In this document: in pieces, positions 1-9,337 of the stretch
Layout of the letters: every line of letters starts with the position of its first letter
How positions within the stretch are numbered: the stretch's first letter is position 1
Assembly: GCA_947561715.1 (NCBI GenBank)
Contig: OX387201.1
Span: forward strand, 1,878,001 to 1,942,000
From: Ascidia mentula
Lineage: Eukaryota; Chordata; Ascidiacea; Phlebobranchia; Ascidiidae
DNA: 64,000 nucleotides
Reading direction: 5' to 3'
Notes under the pieces: generated by a model
Told to the model about the DNA's origin: nothing
The model's input: only the letters and a program-made list of their open reading frames with translations
Databases searched by the model: none
Position numbers and translations under genes: made by a program

Positions 1-2
1 AC

Positions 3-2908
3 GGATGCAGGTAGGAATCGATGAGGAGAAAGTCCCGGATGCTGTACATTGGGCTGTTCTCACTCCACTCAACACAAAGTTCCCGGCACAGGAAAAAGCG
101 ATGCGTTCTCCAGCCGACCAAACTGTTTTCCCCGGCGGCAGAGCCCTCAGGTTGGCAACCGCTGGCAGGGCGCAAGTGGCTCTTACCGGTACCTCTACGG
201 GCCAGGCTGCGAACAGAGCGTTTACGTATTACACCTGGGGCGTTGTAGGTGAAGTTGGGAGTGTTTATTCGGTGTATGCGACACATAAGCACGTTCATCC
301 ATTCTCCTACCTCTGGTATAGCATGGATCACTGACGTTTAACAGTCAGATAACAATTAAGTCACGTTTTAAAGGTTTTTTTTTAAAGTAAAAGTCGGGTG
401 AGAATAAAAATACTGGCCCGTACTGTTATTAACATTGCCATGTTTGAAAAACATTTCGGTAAGAACTTATGCCATCATCAGTTTGGTGAGTTTTTTTTAT
501 TTCACTTCAGGCACAAACATTACCTTGCAAATAACTGAATGTAGTCGGTAGCATTCAAATTGCATTATGGGAACAAGCTTGTCCAGATAACGTTTGGAAA
601 AACGAAACGTGCAATTGTAATTGAATAGAAAATTTAATCGCCCTTTTTTGCCTAAATTTGCTTCCGCCTCCGCCCGCCGAAACGCGAAGCATGAACTTTC
701 TGTATTATTTGTGAATAAATTTAACTGCGGGCAAATTTATTTTGGTCAACTTCCAAACATTAAACACAGTTATTAACTTTAAAACTAGAACGAAAGTTAG
801 TAAAAGCGCAAGAATGTTATCATCCTATGCGTAAAATCGACTCGACGGTAAATCTATTTCAAATCAACTCTTTCTGTCTATCACTCTAATCAATTTTAAT
901 GTAAACGTGTCGCGTGAAACACTCGATATAGTTCTGACGTCGGTAACCCACAGGGCATATGACCATAATTTTGCCCGTTACATCGTGGTCGTGCCTACAA
1001 CCAAGTTTTCGTATTATCTCCGACCGGATCTGTATGTTTGAGAAAGCAAGTGGGCGTTCTCGTGCGGATTGCCGCAGGTCAGGTTGCCTTTTCCAGCGGA
1101 ATTTGCTCATACCGAGACTGATCCTAAGCACGCGCTGGTACGCAATTTTCCGTAATTTAGTAAAAAGTGTTGTACGATGCTGCGTTTAGGGTTGAAACTA
1201 AAACAAAATTCTTGCCATAACGATTCAATTTGCCAAGGAAAAAACAACTTTTGGCGTTCCGGCTTACTTTTGGTTGTACTGAAACATGTTTTTTGATTTC
1301 GAAAGTTTGCAGGCAACCAATTACGTTGAAACGGAAGATGCAGGACGGAAATCCATGCTTTTTGAAGCTTACCATAGAGTATAAAACAAATTCTTCCGAC
1401 ACTTTCATGTCGTTATACATGTGACGTTATTGCTACATTAAACCTAAATCACTTAACACCTGTTTTCACTACTTAACGCCTATGTAATTATTGCTGCCAC
1501 TTGACCATTCCGGACGATTTTGTTTCTTACCTACACACGTTCGTCTGTAAAGGAAATACCCAGGATTGCAGATGCACGCCAACCGACCGTATATGGCGCA
1601 AGTCGAATATGTTGGGCATTGGATTCGGGCGCAATCGGAAGCTAGAGCGCTTTGGATGTTCGAACGATCTGCAAAATAAAATTAAAAAAAATTCGAAAGT
1701 ATAGAAGGTGTGACATTCAGACGGTGCAAAACCGGTTTGTGCCAAAATTGGACAGGTTTGATTGGTTGACACGTGAAAGAAAACAAACATATTTCAAAGT
1801 CTTTCAGTTGAAATTCGGTTTAGATAGTGAGTGTGTGCGTCGTTGTTTAACAACTCGACAAAACCAAACATATTCAACAATATATAGGCGAGTTCCCGGC
1901 ATTTCTTCAAGAGTGAATTAGAAGTTTGGGGCGATCACCTTCGACGTCCAAACCAATCCGCTACATACAATGAACAGACAATAAGTTCCAACTTACCGAT
2001 GCATCCTTCGGGTGTTTTGAAGTAGCCAACTGTGCACGCGCAAATGGTCTCTGTATTGTAGGAGATGCATCGCGTATTCGCGCCCGGGCAATTGGCATTG
2101 CAGAATATCGCGAACCTCCCGACTGGTACAACCGGTTGCACTGGAGCCACGGTGACTACCCGAGGTTCCGTAGTTTGTCCCATGCCACCCATCAGTATAT
2201 TACGAAAAGCTGAATGTAAAGCAACGAAGATCGTTAATGCTCCTTATTTCAATCTGTTTAAAGGCGTTTTGATGATGCCATCGAAATTGGAACCGCAATT
2301 AAAATCCGGAAACAGTTTACTTGTATTGCGTATATCCGGCGTGTTATTGAACCGAAATGCGGTGCTGTCTGTTTTAATCCAGGCCGGTCGTACAGAGAAG
2401 GGAAAAACACACAACGATTGGGTTGCAATTATCCTTGTACAATATTACACTTACAAATACACCTTGGCCAGACCGCTTGAATGCCGACAGGACGCCAGAA
2501 GAAGCCATGGCATCTCAAAGAACCAGCGCCAACGTTGCGAAATCCCTGGTTGCAGGTAATGTTTAGTATTTGGCCGACGGGGTAAGTGTAAAGGTTGACT
2601 TGGGTTGGTAGTGTGTACGTTGCGTGGGGTATGATGCGTGGACGAGGACAGAATGCTGTAACATACAAGGTTGTGGGTTATACGTTAGAAGAAGGGATTT
2701 TTGATTTGATTCTCTCCAGATGCATAGATTTAATAAATTTGTCAATTGGTTGTCAATCCATATTTAGTAGTGGTTTATTTTCGATTTGCATACAGTAATT
2801 ATAATTCGTTACTCAGTGGAAGAAAAGACAGAGAGTCTTACTTCGTGTTTGCCCATAAGCGATGGTGGCAATACTTGTCAATGCCAAAAAGCCTAACAAC
2901 AATTTCAT
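3..2908 (-). CDS. Gene E, 5' part: signal peptide, CCP, EGF-like and CCP exons (runs off left edge)
   Basis: Visible coding exons in reading order are 2842-2908 (signal peptide, MKLLLGFLALTSIATIAYG), 2455-2655 (CCP), 1997-2209 (EGF-like) and 3-206 (CCP). All junctions are GT...AG in phase 1, and the internal exons are multiples of three (201, 213, 204 nt). The first CCP has its cysteines in FCPRP, ITCNQGF, LRCHGF and PRCI contexts. The EGF-like exon has six cysteines (FCNANCPG, TRCISY, ICACTVGY, GCIG). The last CCP is near-identical to that of gene F at 38483-38686. A damaged CCP-like exon lies at about 905-1105. The start exon has an upstream splice acceptor (exon edge about 2928), so a non-coding first exon is expected further upstream. 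The protein is probably secreted or anchored, but its end is outside the window. By homology with gene F it may continue into an LCCL block; this is inference. Confidence 0.8.
207..904. other. Intronic sequence of gene E
   Basis: Low-complexity AT-rich intron sequence between the CCP exon at 3-206 and the decayed CCP exon. No gene, RNA or element ends recognised. Positions 207-380 and part of 900-1500 are shared with 38687-39600; about 380-880 is longer here than in the copy. Confidence 0.6.
905..1105 (-). pseudogene. Decayed CCP exon of gene E
   Basis: Minus-strand sequence beginning after a TGAG acceptor-like site encodes NSAGKGNLTCGNPHENA, a typical CCP start. It is then thrown out of frame by one missing base in the codons after HENA, compared with the copy at 39234. 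The rest (IQIRSEIIRK ... GKIMVICPVGYRRQ) continues in another frame. No fourth cysteine and no good donor are seen. This is an exon of a host gene that has decayed, in a different way in each duplicate. Confidence 0.5.
1997..2209 (-). CDS. EGF-like exon of gene E, absent from gene F
   Basis: A 213-nt phase 1-1 exon. It begins with a 25-30 residue linker rich in Thr, Val and Pro (TTEPRVVTVAPVQPVVPVG), followed by six cysteines spaced as in an EGF module: CNANC, then C in TRCISY, CAC in ICACTVGY, and a final C in GCIG. The acceptor follows a TTTACATTCAG context; the donor is GTAAGT. The corresponding region of the 38-44 kb copy jumps directly from the equivalent of position 1570 to 2216, so the exon and about 645 bp around it are missing there. 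The linker length depends on the acceptor chosen. Confidence 0.72.
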
Positions 2909-2927
2909 TTTGCCCTGCTGTAAACTG

Positions 2928-5849
2928 CCTGCAAAGCAAATAACTTCAGAACAAAGCTGTTACATCGCAACGCCTTCTAGCAACTGATGTATACCCTCTT
3001 TCTTGATTCACGCAATTTTGTGGTCATTGCAAAACTCCCTAATATCGCGGTTACGAATATGTTCTCACAGTACAATAGTGTGATCACCTCATGTGCCCGA
3101 TACACTTTAACTGTTCTAAATCCCTCTGCTAAATAGTTACATTGTAGGACGTGGTGTGGCGACCAACAGTCAATGGCGCGATTTCTGGCCGTGTTTCGTT
3201 TATTAACGCGGGAGCAGCGCCTTAAGCCAGCACGGTACACCGCTTGTTCGGAGACTTTCGTGCAAAATGTTCTCTTTTGTTGCCAAGTGCAGCCTGAGGG
3301 CAATCCACCTCGCACCATATTTAGAACATCAAAATCATAAGCAGTGACCTTTAGCGCACGGATGAAAATTGAAATTGGACACTTGAATGCGATAATGTGC
3401 GATACGTTTACAAAATATTGACCACGTATTTCGTATGGGAGTATAACAAAATTTTCGGCGATAAACGATTTTAAAGTATAACCTTAAATCGCATTACAAT
3501 TGTACGGCACCTGAGACGGTATTGTACATTTTAGACGTGTAACCAATGTGCACTTACACCGTTAGGGAATCGTTTCGTCGTTTTGTTGTCGCAAACCAAT
3601 GTTTTCGCTTAACCGCTCATCCCCTATTGATATCAATACATATTTGTCCATTTGGTCCTTTCGTTTCGCCAGGCTTTACACAACAAGTTTACATTGCATA
3701 GGACATTAATTTGGTTTTGCGCATTTACAGGTTCGTAAAATGAAAACAGGACATCAGTATTTTTAATTGAAAACCAAAAAGAGAAATGGAATTTACTATT
3801 AAATAAAGGGAACATAAACCTCATTCAAAGGGACCTAAATAATAAACTTACCACAAAGCAGAATTACCTCAGCAACGTCAAAGTACATCAAGAGGTAGTA
3901 CTGTACATTTTATTCATCTTAGACCACTCCTCCGCGAAACGTGAGAACTTATTTTAAACTTCCGTGGTCGGTTTCCCACCAAAACGAGTCTCGATTTTGT
4001 AAAGCGTGATGGCAACGCCCGAGCATTATTCTGGCACGTTTTTCAAAATCACGATGTGACAAAAAAAATGAGCGTGTACTTTTCACGTGTGTTGCCGATA
4101 GACACAAACACTTACACGCAAATAGCAACGAGCTGTGGTTCTTGTGCGTTACGTGTACTCCACGACACTGAAACTAAAGGTCGTGTTTAGCGGTTTAAAC
4201 CCGGCCACACACTTTAAGGCATGCTGTAGTTGTGTAAAAGTTGTGTTTTGTCACCTTGAGATCTGTGCACTGTGCCAAGATAAAGATTTGTTTTGAGAAA
4301 AAGATCATGCACCTGCGAAAAAAGACATATCGTAATTGATGGTTATATGCAGCAGTAAATGTCGTTACAGCTGCGAAATCAGCTTGTTTCTATTTTAGTA
4401 ACTGTTAATCTAGCGTAAGTAGTAAGTAGTTCATACTATATAACCCAATGGTTCCCAAATTTTTATGTTTCGTGTTCCCCTTTATAGTAATGCTCATTTA
4501 TCTGGGGAACCCCTGATCATCCATAAAAGAAGACAAACTAAAAACAAGCCAATAAAACATATTTAAAGAGCTCCCTAAATTATACACGAAGGAGGGCATA
4601 GACATTAAGAAACCCTGATATGAATGACAGCGTTATTGGTCTCAAAAAGAAGCTGTTTTTAACGTAATTAAACTGATAGAAACAAAAATGTTTCAGATTG
4701 ATAGGGGAGACAGATTTATTACAGAGAATAGAATATTCGATTTCGCCTTCATTCACAGACCTCAGTTTCTTGTTCAAATTGACTTTTAAGACAATTCCCA
4801 ATCGAGGGCTGGATTCTGCCACAACTAGGGAACCTCATTATAAAACAAATCAATTCAATTTCCCGCCTAATTGGTTCGGTTGATTGTTTATTTTTACATG
4901 ACCCGTGACGATTCAAGGTCTATGCCATTGTCACGGCCAGATTTGAGCCAAAGATAAACCACGTGTTCGTATTTGATCAAAATGATACATAGCGTTTTGC
5001 CTGTAGGCCGAGGTAGTAAAACTATTGATTTAGCTCGTAAAAGTTTTACTATTTTATTAAAATATATGCATTAAACTCTTTATGTGTTGTTTCTTTGGTT
5101 TAACGGAATATATTTGTCTTGAGTAAGAAAGCTGACTAATTTTAGCTGGAGAAAATAAACGTTTCCATGCTGCTTTAAGCTAAATTTAATCTAAATTTAA
5201 AGAATAAACAACAAATAATGGGTTTTCATCACGTTTTTCTCGCCCCGCTTCGGCCTTACCTGTCTTGGGGGCAAGTGCTTGTCATTTTATTCTAAACAAA
5301 CTAAGATAACCAATGCTGTACAAATTCAAAATTAAAGAAAAACGACTTGGATTTTAAATGGTTGCTTTGATGCAAATCAACCACACGCAATAGCGTGGCT
5401 GACTTTGTTGGAAAAACTTTTTGCCTGGCACCGTGATCTACTCGCAAAACGCTCTGTTACCAAATGATTGTAAAGCACGGATGCGCGTACATCAGAATGC
5501 AGGTAGTATTTTATTGTGGACAGGAAGGGTAAAAAAAAAAAAGAAAATTTTATTCACTTAGTACAAAAATTCAAACGCGGAACATCAGGACTATTTGTGT
5601 AAATTTTGCTTTCTATTTTTATGATACTGCTTAACTTAAAAACAGCTTCGTGTTGGAGTTTTTCATAATCTTGAATAAAAATCGCTTTTCCCACAATCAC
5701 CAATCCCCACAAATAAAATCATGCGTATATATCAATGGACCTTTTAGTAATACATAGTATGGTATCCTTTCAGATGGAAACGCAGTTACCCCAAAAGAAG
5801 ACGGTAGCGGTAACGACAAATTGATATAAATGGAAACCATTGTTTAACA
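2928..5849. repeat. Intergenic segment, copy of about 40413-43470
   Basis: From the upstream edge of the gene E start exon to the poly(A) signal of the orphan exon, this segment matches 40413-43470 base for base apart from small indels. No coding exon is supported in either copy; the open frames seen here are short and differ between copies. It must hold the promoter and first non-coding exon of gene E, but I cannot place them. Around 4447 a sequence like the hAT-type terminus CAGTGGTTCTCAACC occurs (ccaatggttcccaaa), as in the other copy at 41922. Confidence 0.7.
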
Positions 5850-5855
5850 TTTATT
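5850..5855 (-). terminator. Poly(A) signal AATAAA of the orphan last exon
   Basis: Reverse-strand AATAAA inside AATTAATAAATG, about 130 nt after the TAA of the orphan CCP exon. The same hexamer and context follow the last exons of genes A, B and C. Confidence 0.6.
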
Positions 5856-5981
5856 AATTAAAGCCTTCTTTCATTAGTTTGACAAGCCGTGATATTGCGC
5901 TGTTACTCGGTACAGTGACCGTCTAATTTTGAGCAACGTATGGACAATTTTGGCTTATTCGCACTGCGATTGTGACGTCAC

Positions 5982-6166
5982 TTACGGTTTGCAGGTGGCC
6001 ATGTCGAGGGCCAGCTTGTCGGGAGTGACGCAGATGTTCTTTGGTGGTCCATCTACTTCGTAACCTTCGTTGCATTCGACCACGAATAAAACACCGGGCT
6101 TGAACTCGGTTTTGCCACGTGGCAAGATGTAGCCGTTTGCTGGTGGAGGAGGTTTGCATTTCTGGT
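5982..6166 (-). pseudogene. Orphan last CCP exon of a gene A-like gene
   Basis: 185 nt, the same length as the last exon of gene A (43603-43787) and nearly identical in sequence. It starts at an AAG acceptor in phase 1, encodes a CCP starting KCKPPPPANGYILPRGKTEF and ends CKP then TAA. AATAAA follows at 5850-5855 (reverse strand). No upstream CCP exons are present to the right: homology to the gene A locus stops at the MITE right end (about 6506). It is therefore a duplicated 3' fragment without its gene, unless exons lying beyond 8 kb are spliced to it, for which I see no evidence. Confidence 0.75.
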
Positions 6167-6266
6167 CTTTGCATAAAATTTAATGCACCGTTGGTTATTG
6201 GAAGAAGATGGTTGTAATTTGCATGATTGCAAGCGTGTGCAAATATACGATTTGAATGCTCTAAAC

Positions 6267-6498
6267 CAGTATTTCTCAACCGGTAATATACGTACCACTA
6301 GTGGTACGCGACGGCATTTCAGATGGTACGCGAGCGCCTTTTCGTAATTAGTGGTTATAGTTCGAATTTATAAAATCGTAAGTGATCTCACAATGTTCAT
6401 TACTTCATCTCCTAGGTTACTTTGTAACACCCAAAAAACGTGTCGAAATTGTTTTACCTCCAAGTGGTACGCACCCACAAATAGGTTGGGAATCACTG
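6267..6498. mobile_element. hAT-type MITE with 8-bp target duplication (copy 1)
   Basis: 232-bp non-autonomous DNA element. Left end begins CAGTATTTCTCAACCGGT; the right end read on the other strand begins CAGTGATTCCCAACC, so the termini match the hAT-like CAGTGGTTCCCAACC pattern. Flanking 8-mers are CTCTAAAC (6259-6266) and CACTAAAC (6499-6506), one mismatch apart. A GTACCACTAGTGGTAC palindrome lies just inside the left end. It has no transposase. The same insertion is at 43888-44125, so it predates the segmental duplication. Confidence 0.85.
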
Positions 6499-6618
6499 CA
6501 CTAAACACAGGAATTTATGTATAAAATTAGTATTGTATCAAGCAAACTGACTAAAGTTTTCTATATTTGTACATGTCCAGTATTTAGGCGAGTGTGGAAG
6601 AGATTTAATTTTTTACAG

Positions 6619-7126
6619 GTCGGGAACAAGCTTGGCTGTTGTATCCTGTTATCCAGCGTTATTATCAAAATAACACCTGGTTGGCTATAGCTCGTGACAA
6701 TCTGGCACTAGAGGGCTATGTGATCAATCAGTGTCAACGGGACTATGATGATCAACAAGAACAATGCTATCAGATGCTAAAGTGTTGGATACAGAAAAGT
6801 GGCCTTGGTAAAAATTGTGGTAATGTTTTTGGGAGACCACTGTGATTTAGAGAAATGTATAAATGTGCCTATATGTGCTGAAGCAACAACCTCAAGTTTT
6901 ACTTTCAAAGGAAAATCATGCAATAAATAGTAGTTTTGTAGCATTTGAATAGTGGATAGCGTTAACCAGTGTAGTATTTTTAATCCCTAAACAGCAGACT
7001 TTTTTACAACTTTTTTTTGTATTTTGGTGCTATTAGTGACTCCAGTTAAAATTGCAAAAGAATTGAAGAAGCTTGATATCACGGTTCCTGAGCCATACCT
7101 CAGAGGAGCTCAAACTCCAGTTGAAT
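6619..7126 (+). CDS. Death-domain protein fragment, two plus-strand exons
   Basis: Exon 6619-6807 follows the acceptor ATTTTTTACAG. It reads REQAWLLYPVIQRYYQNN, then a WLAIARDNLAL motif, EQCYQMLKCW and IQKSGL, the helix 1-5 pattern of a death domain (WxxIAR...L, then EQCxxMLxxW). The donor is GTAAAA, leaving one base. Exon 7037-7126 (acceptor TATTAG, donor GTAAGT) joins in frame to give GLVTPVKIAKELKKLDI, which completes the last helix. A third open stretch from 7422 (GEWWNDQNFNPNGG) follows a good acceptor, but joining it to the 7126 donor makes TGA at the junction. Hence this is either a truncated gene fragment or the third exon is not used. Death domains mediate intracellular signalling complexes. 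The family member is not identified, and no upstream exon is seen. Confidence 0.62.
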
Positions 7127-7421
7127 GTAAGTTCAGGCATATGAGGACTTTAATTTGTGTTAATTCTATTCTGGAACTTAAGCAAACTCAAAATAAGCAT
7201 GTACTGTTCCTTGCTGACATGGAAAATAAAGATCCCTTGGTCACAGAACTGCACAGGCTGATTTTTGGAGTCATTCGCGTTCCTTTCAGGAAATAAGTAA
7301 TATTTTTTCTCAAGCCATTTCTACTCTGGGTTACAGTGCATCGCTGTTAGCAAATGCGCCATAGGTCGGTCAACCCCGCATTCGGTGATTCTATTAATTA
7401 ATAAAGATCAATTTGTTGCAG

Positions 7422-7520
7422 GAGAATGGTGGAATGATCAAAATTTCAATCCAAATGGTGGGGCTTCATTTATTCTTGATGAAGTGAAACCACATGTGAA
7501 ATATTTTAGGCCTTTCTTTG
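7422..7520 (+). other. Possible further exon of the death-domain gene
   Basis: Open sequence after TTTGTTGCAG encodes GEWWNDQNFNPNGGASFI and then LDEVKPHVKYFRP. I do not recognise the domain. Its reading phase does not fit the donor at 7126 (a stop forms at the joint). It may belong to a different splice form or be decayed. Confidence 0.25.
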
Positions 7521-7526
7521 TATTGG

Positions 7527-8327
7527 AGTTATATGCAAAGTCTTGTGTTGATTTATTAGTCAAATGGCATTTAATGCTGAATCAAGTTCAATCGTTTTTT
7601 TTTGTACTTTTTTTCATCAACCAAACATCCAAACCCATAGCGTCTAGGGTGTCTTTTGCTTTTAGATATTTTTAATCACTTCTTCATATAGTTTGTGTCT
7701 TTTCTACTATTTTTTCTAAACATTTTAAAAAAATCACTATTAAAATGTTGCTGTCTTTGACGTCGTATCGCTGTTGGTTTTACTCCACTTGCATATATAT
7801 CTTGTTTAATTTCAACATGTGCGAACTGTGTTCTTATAATTTGCTCCTTAGCCTGTCTTGGATCAGAAACTTCATTTTTCAAGTTAAGGTAATTCGCATT
7901 CGGTCACTTGTGCTATTTTCAATGTGTTCTACGCTTGGAATCACAGTGTCGTTGGGGTTTCTCCACGAAAATGGGATTTTTCGAATCAAAACCAAGAATT
8001 TAGCGCCCGAATAACTACATTCTGTTAGAAATTATGTCGCTTTAAAAATGCAAACGGTACTTTCGCATTTTTACATGGAGCACGCAGATTTATCACGTTA
8101 TTCAATATTGGCAGGTATTTTCAGGTTCGTAAATTTACGATTTTTCCTCTACGACTTGTCCGGAAAAATTAACTTTGCGAGATTATTTTTCCTTGTACCA
8201 CGTGCTAGGTCTTATAGTCACCGAACTGAATCACTAATCTTATGCAACTATAAATGACGTATAGCATTTTGGATAATTGTAAAGCAACAGTCAAAGTGAA
8301 AAAGATGCTGTAACAAAGTTCCTACAA
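7527..8327. other. Unassigned AT-rich sequence
   Basis: No exon, RNA or element recognised on either strand; only short open frames of biased composition. Part of the 6507-8250 stretch that has no counterpart in the 38-44 kb copy. Confidence 0.5.
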
Positions 8328-8960
8328 TTAAGGTCATTTTTCTTGACTTACCACTATTCAGAGCGCCCCTGACAAACAAATAGTGCGCTTCCCTTCCTGG
8401 TTTACAACAACATTCAACCATAAACAATTGACAAATCCTTATAAATACAAGTAAAACTTCTGTCTCGTATCGGAAGCTCATTGACATACGAGTTCTAGTT
8501 ATCTCATTTGAGATCTTCTATACTGTTGCGAAAACTATTTAGAAGATTTTATTGCTTGCTCGCGCACAATGTCACGCATATTTAAAACACTTTAGGCCTA
8601 CAAAGCTTGGCGAAAAGCTGTTCTCGTTAAAGTCCTTGACGTTCCACACAAAAAACGATTGATTTTTCATGAAAACACTTTTTCTGAGACAAGAGAGAAA
8701 ATATTGAACAGATGTTAGGACTTCTTCTTTGGATGGAGGTTAGTTGGGTTATTGGATCTGCAGTTGTTTCACCTCCTCAAATAGAAGCTACAAAAAACAC
8801 GTCATATATTTAAGTGATGTTGCTGTTTAGCGAAACAATTTTTTCTTGATTCCTTGGAAAAACACATTTTCCGATTTTCGTTTTTAACTTTGGAAAAACA
8901 AGTTTTCATTAAATGTTATCAGTAGGAAAGCGTGGAAATTGTTGTGGTCGTTTGAATAGA
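8328..8960. repeat. Local duplication, copy 1 (partner about 9852-10490)
   Basis: About 630 bp starting AAGGTCATTTTTCTTGACTT and ending near AAATCGTTGTGG recurs at 9852-10490 with scattered substitutions. In this copy a minus-strand donor-like GGTAAGT occurs at about 8350; in the other copy it is lost. I could not place a convincing exon in front of it. Confidence 0.75.
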
Positions 8961-8981
8961 TACACAGTGCCCACAATTAGT

Positions 8982-9040
8982 TTTCAGATGCACGGTGCTC
9001 ACAATTGGTTTTCATATGCACAGTGCCCACAATGGTTTTT
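8982..9040. repeat. Short stretch of the 28-bp minisatellite unit
   Basis: About two to three units of the CAGATGCACARTGCCYACAA type repeat, the same unit that forms the larger array at 11480-11790. It flanks the CCP exon at 9122 as the larger array flanks its duplicate at 11870, so it belongs to the same duplicated cassette. Confidence 0.7.
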
Positions 9041-9121
9041 TTTTTAGAGAAAGTATACCCACAATGGTGAGGTAAAGGAACGCACTGAAACGTGACTTTT
9101 GAATAAAATTGAAACACTTAC

Positions 9122-9337
9122 GTATACATTTTCCAAATGGCACAGCGAGTGTCCCTGTAGATACTCATAGGCTTCGGGCAAGACCGTCCAGTACATAGCC
9201 ATCTTTGCAACCGACCATAAAAGGCGAGTTAATGGGGAATGACGTAATTTCCGGCGGAACGAAGAAACCGTTTTCTGGGGGCGTTGGGGAACAACTAACA
9301 GGTTGTGGTGGTATCGATGGTGTCGGTGGTACAGAAC
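9122..9337 (-). pseudogene. Last CCP exon of gene F, with in-frame stop
   Basis: Phase 1 exon (acceptor TGTTTTAG, donor GTAAGT) duplicated from 11870-12082. It encodes a Pro-rich lead (PPTPSIPPQPV), then SCSPTPPENGFFVPPEITSF and the second cysteine in VGCKDGYVLDG. At 9165-9167 the codon for the third CCP cysteine is TGA instead of TGT, so the module is cut before its last disulphide. Either the duplicated exon is dead, or it supplies a shortened C-terminus for gene F. An alternative is that splicing skips it. Confidence 0.65.

Noticed and set aside
7422-7675. Third exon of the death-domain gene
   Set aside because: Joining it to the 7126 donor creates a stop; kept only as a low-confidence open stretch.
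8354-8487. Exon ending at the GGTAAGT near 8350 (CCKPGREAHYLFVRGALNSG)
   Set aside because: No acceptor gives a recognisable domain in a phase compatible with gene F, and the duplicated copy at 9.9 kb has lost the donor.
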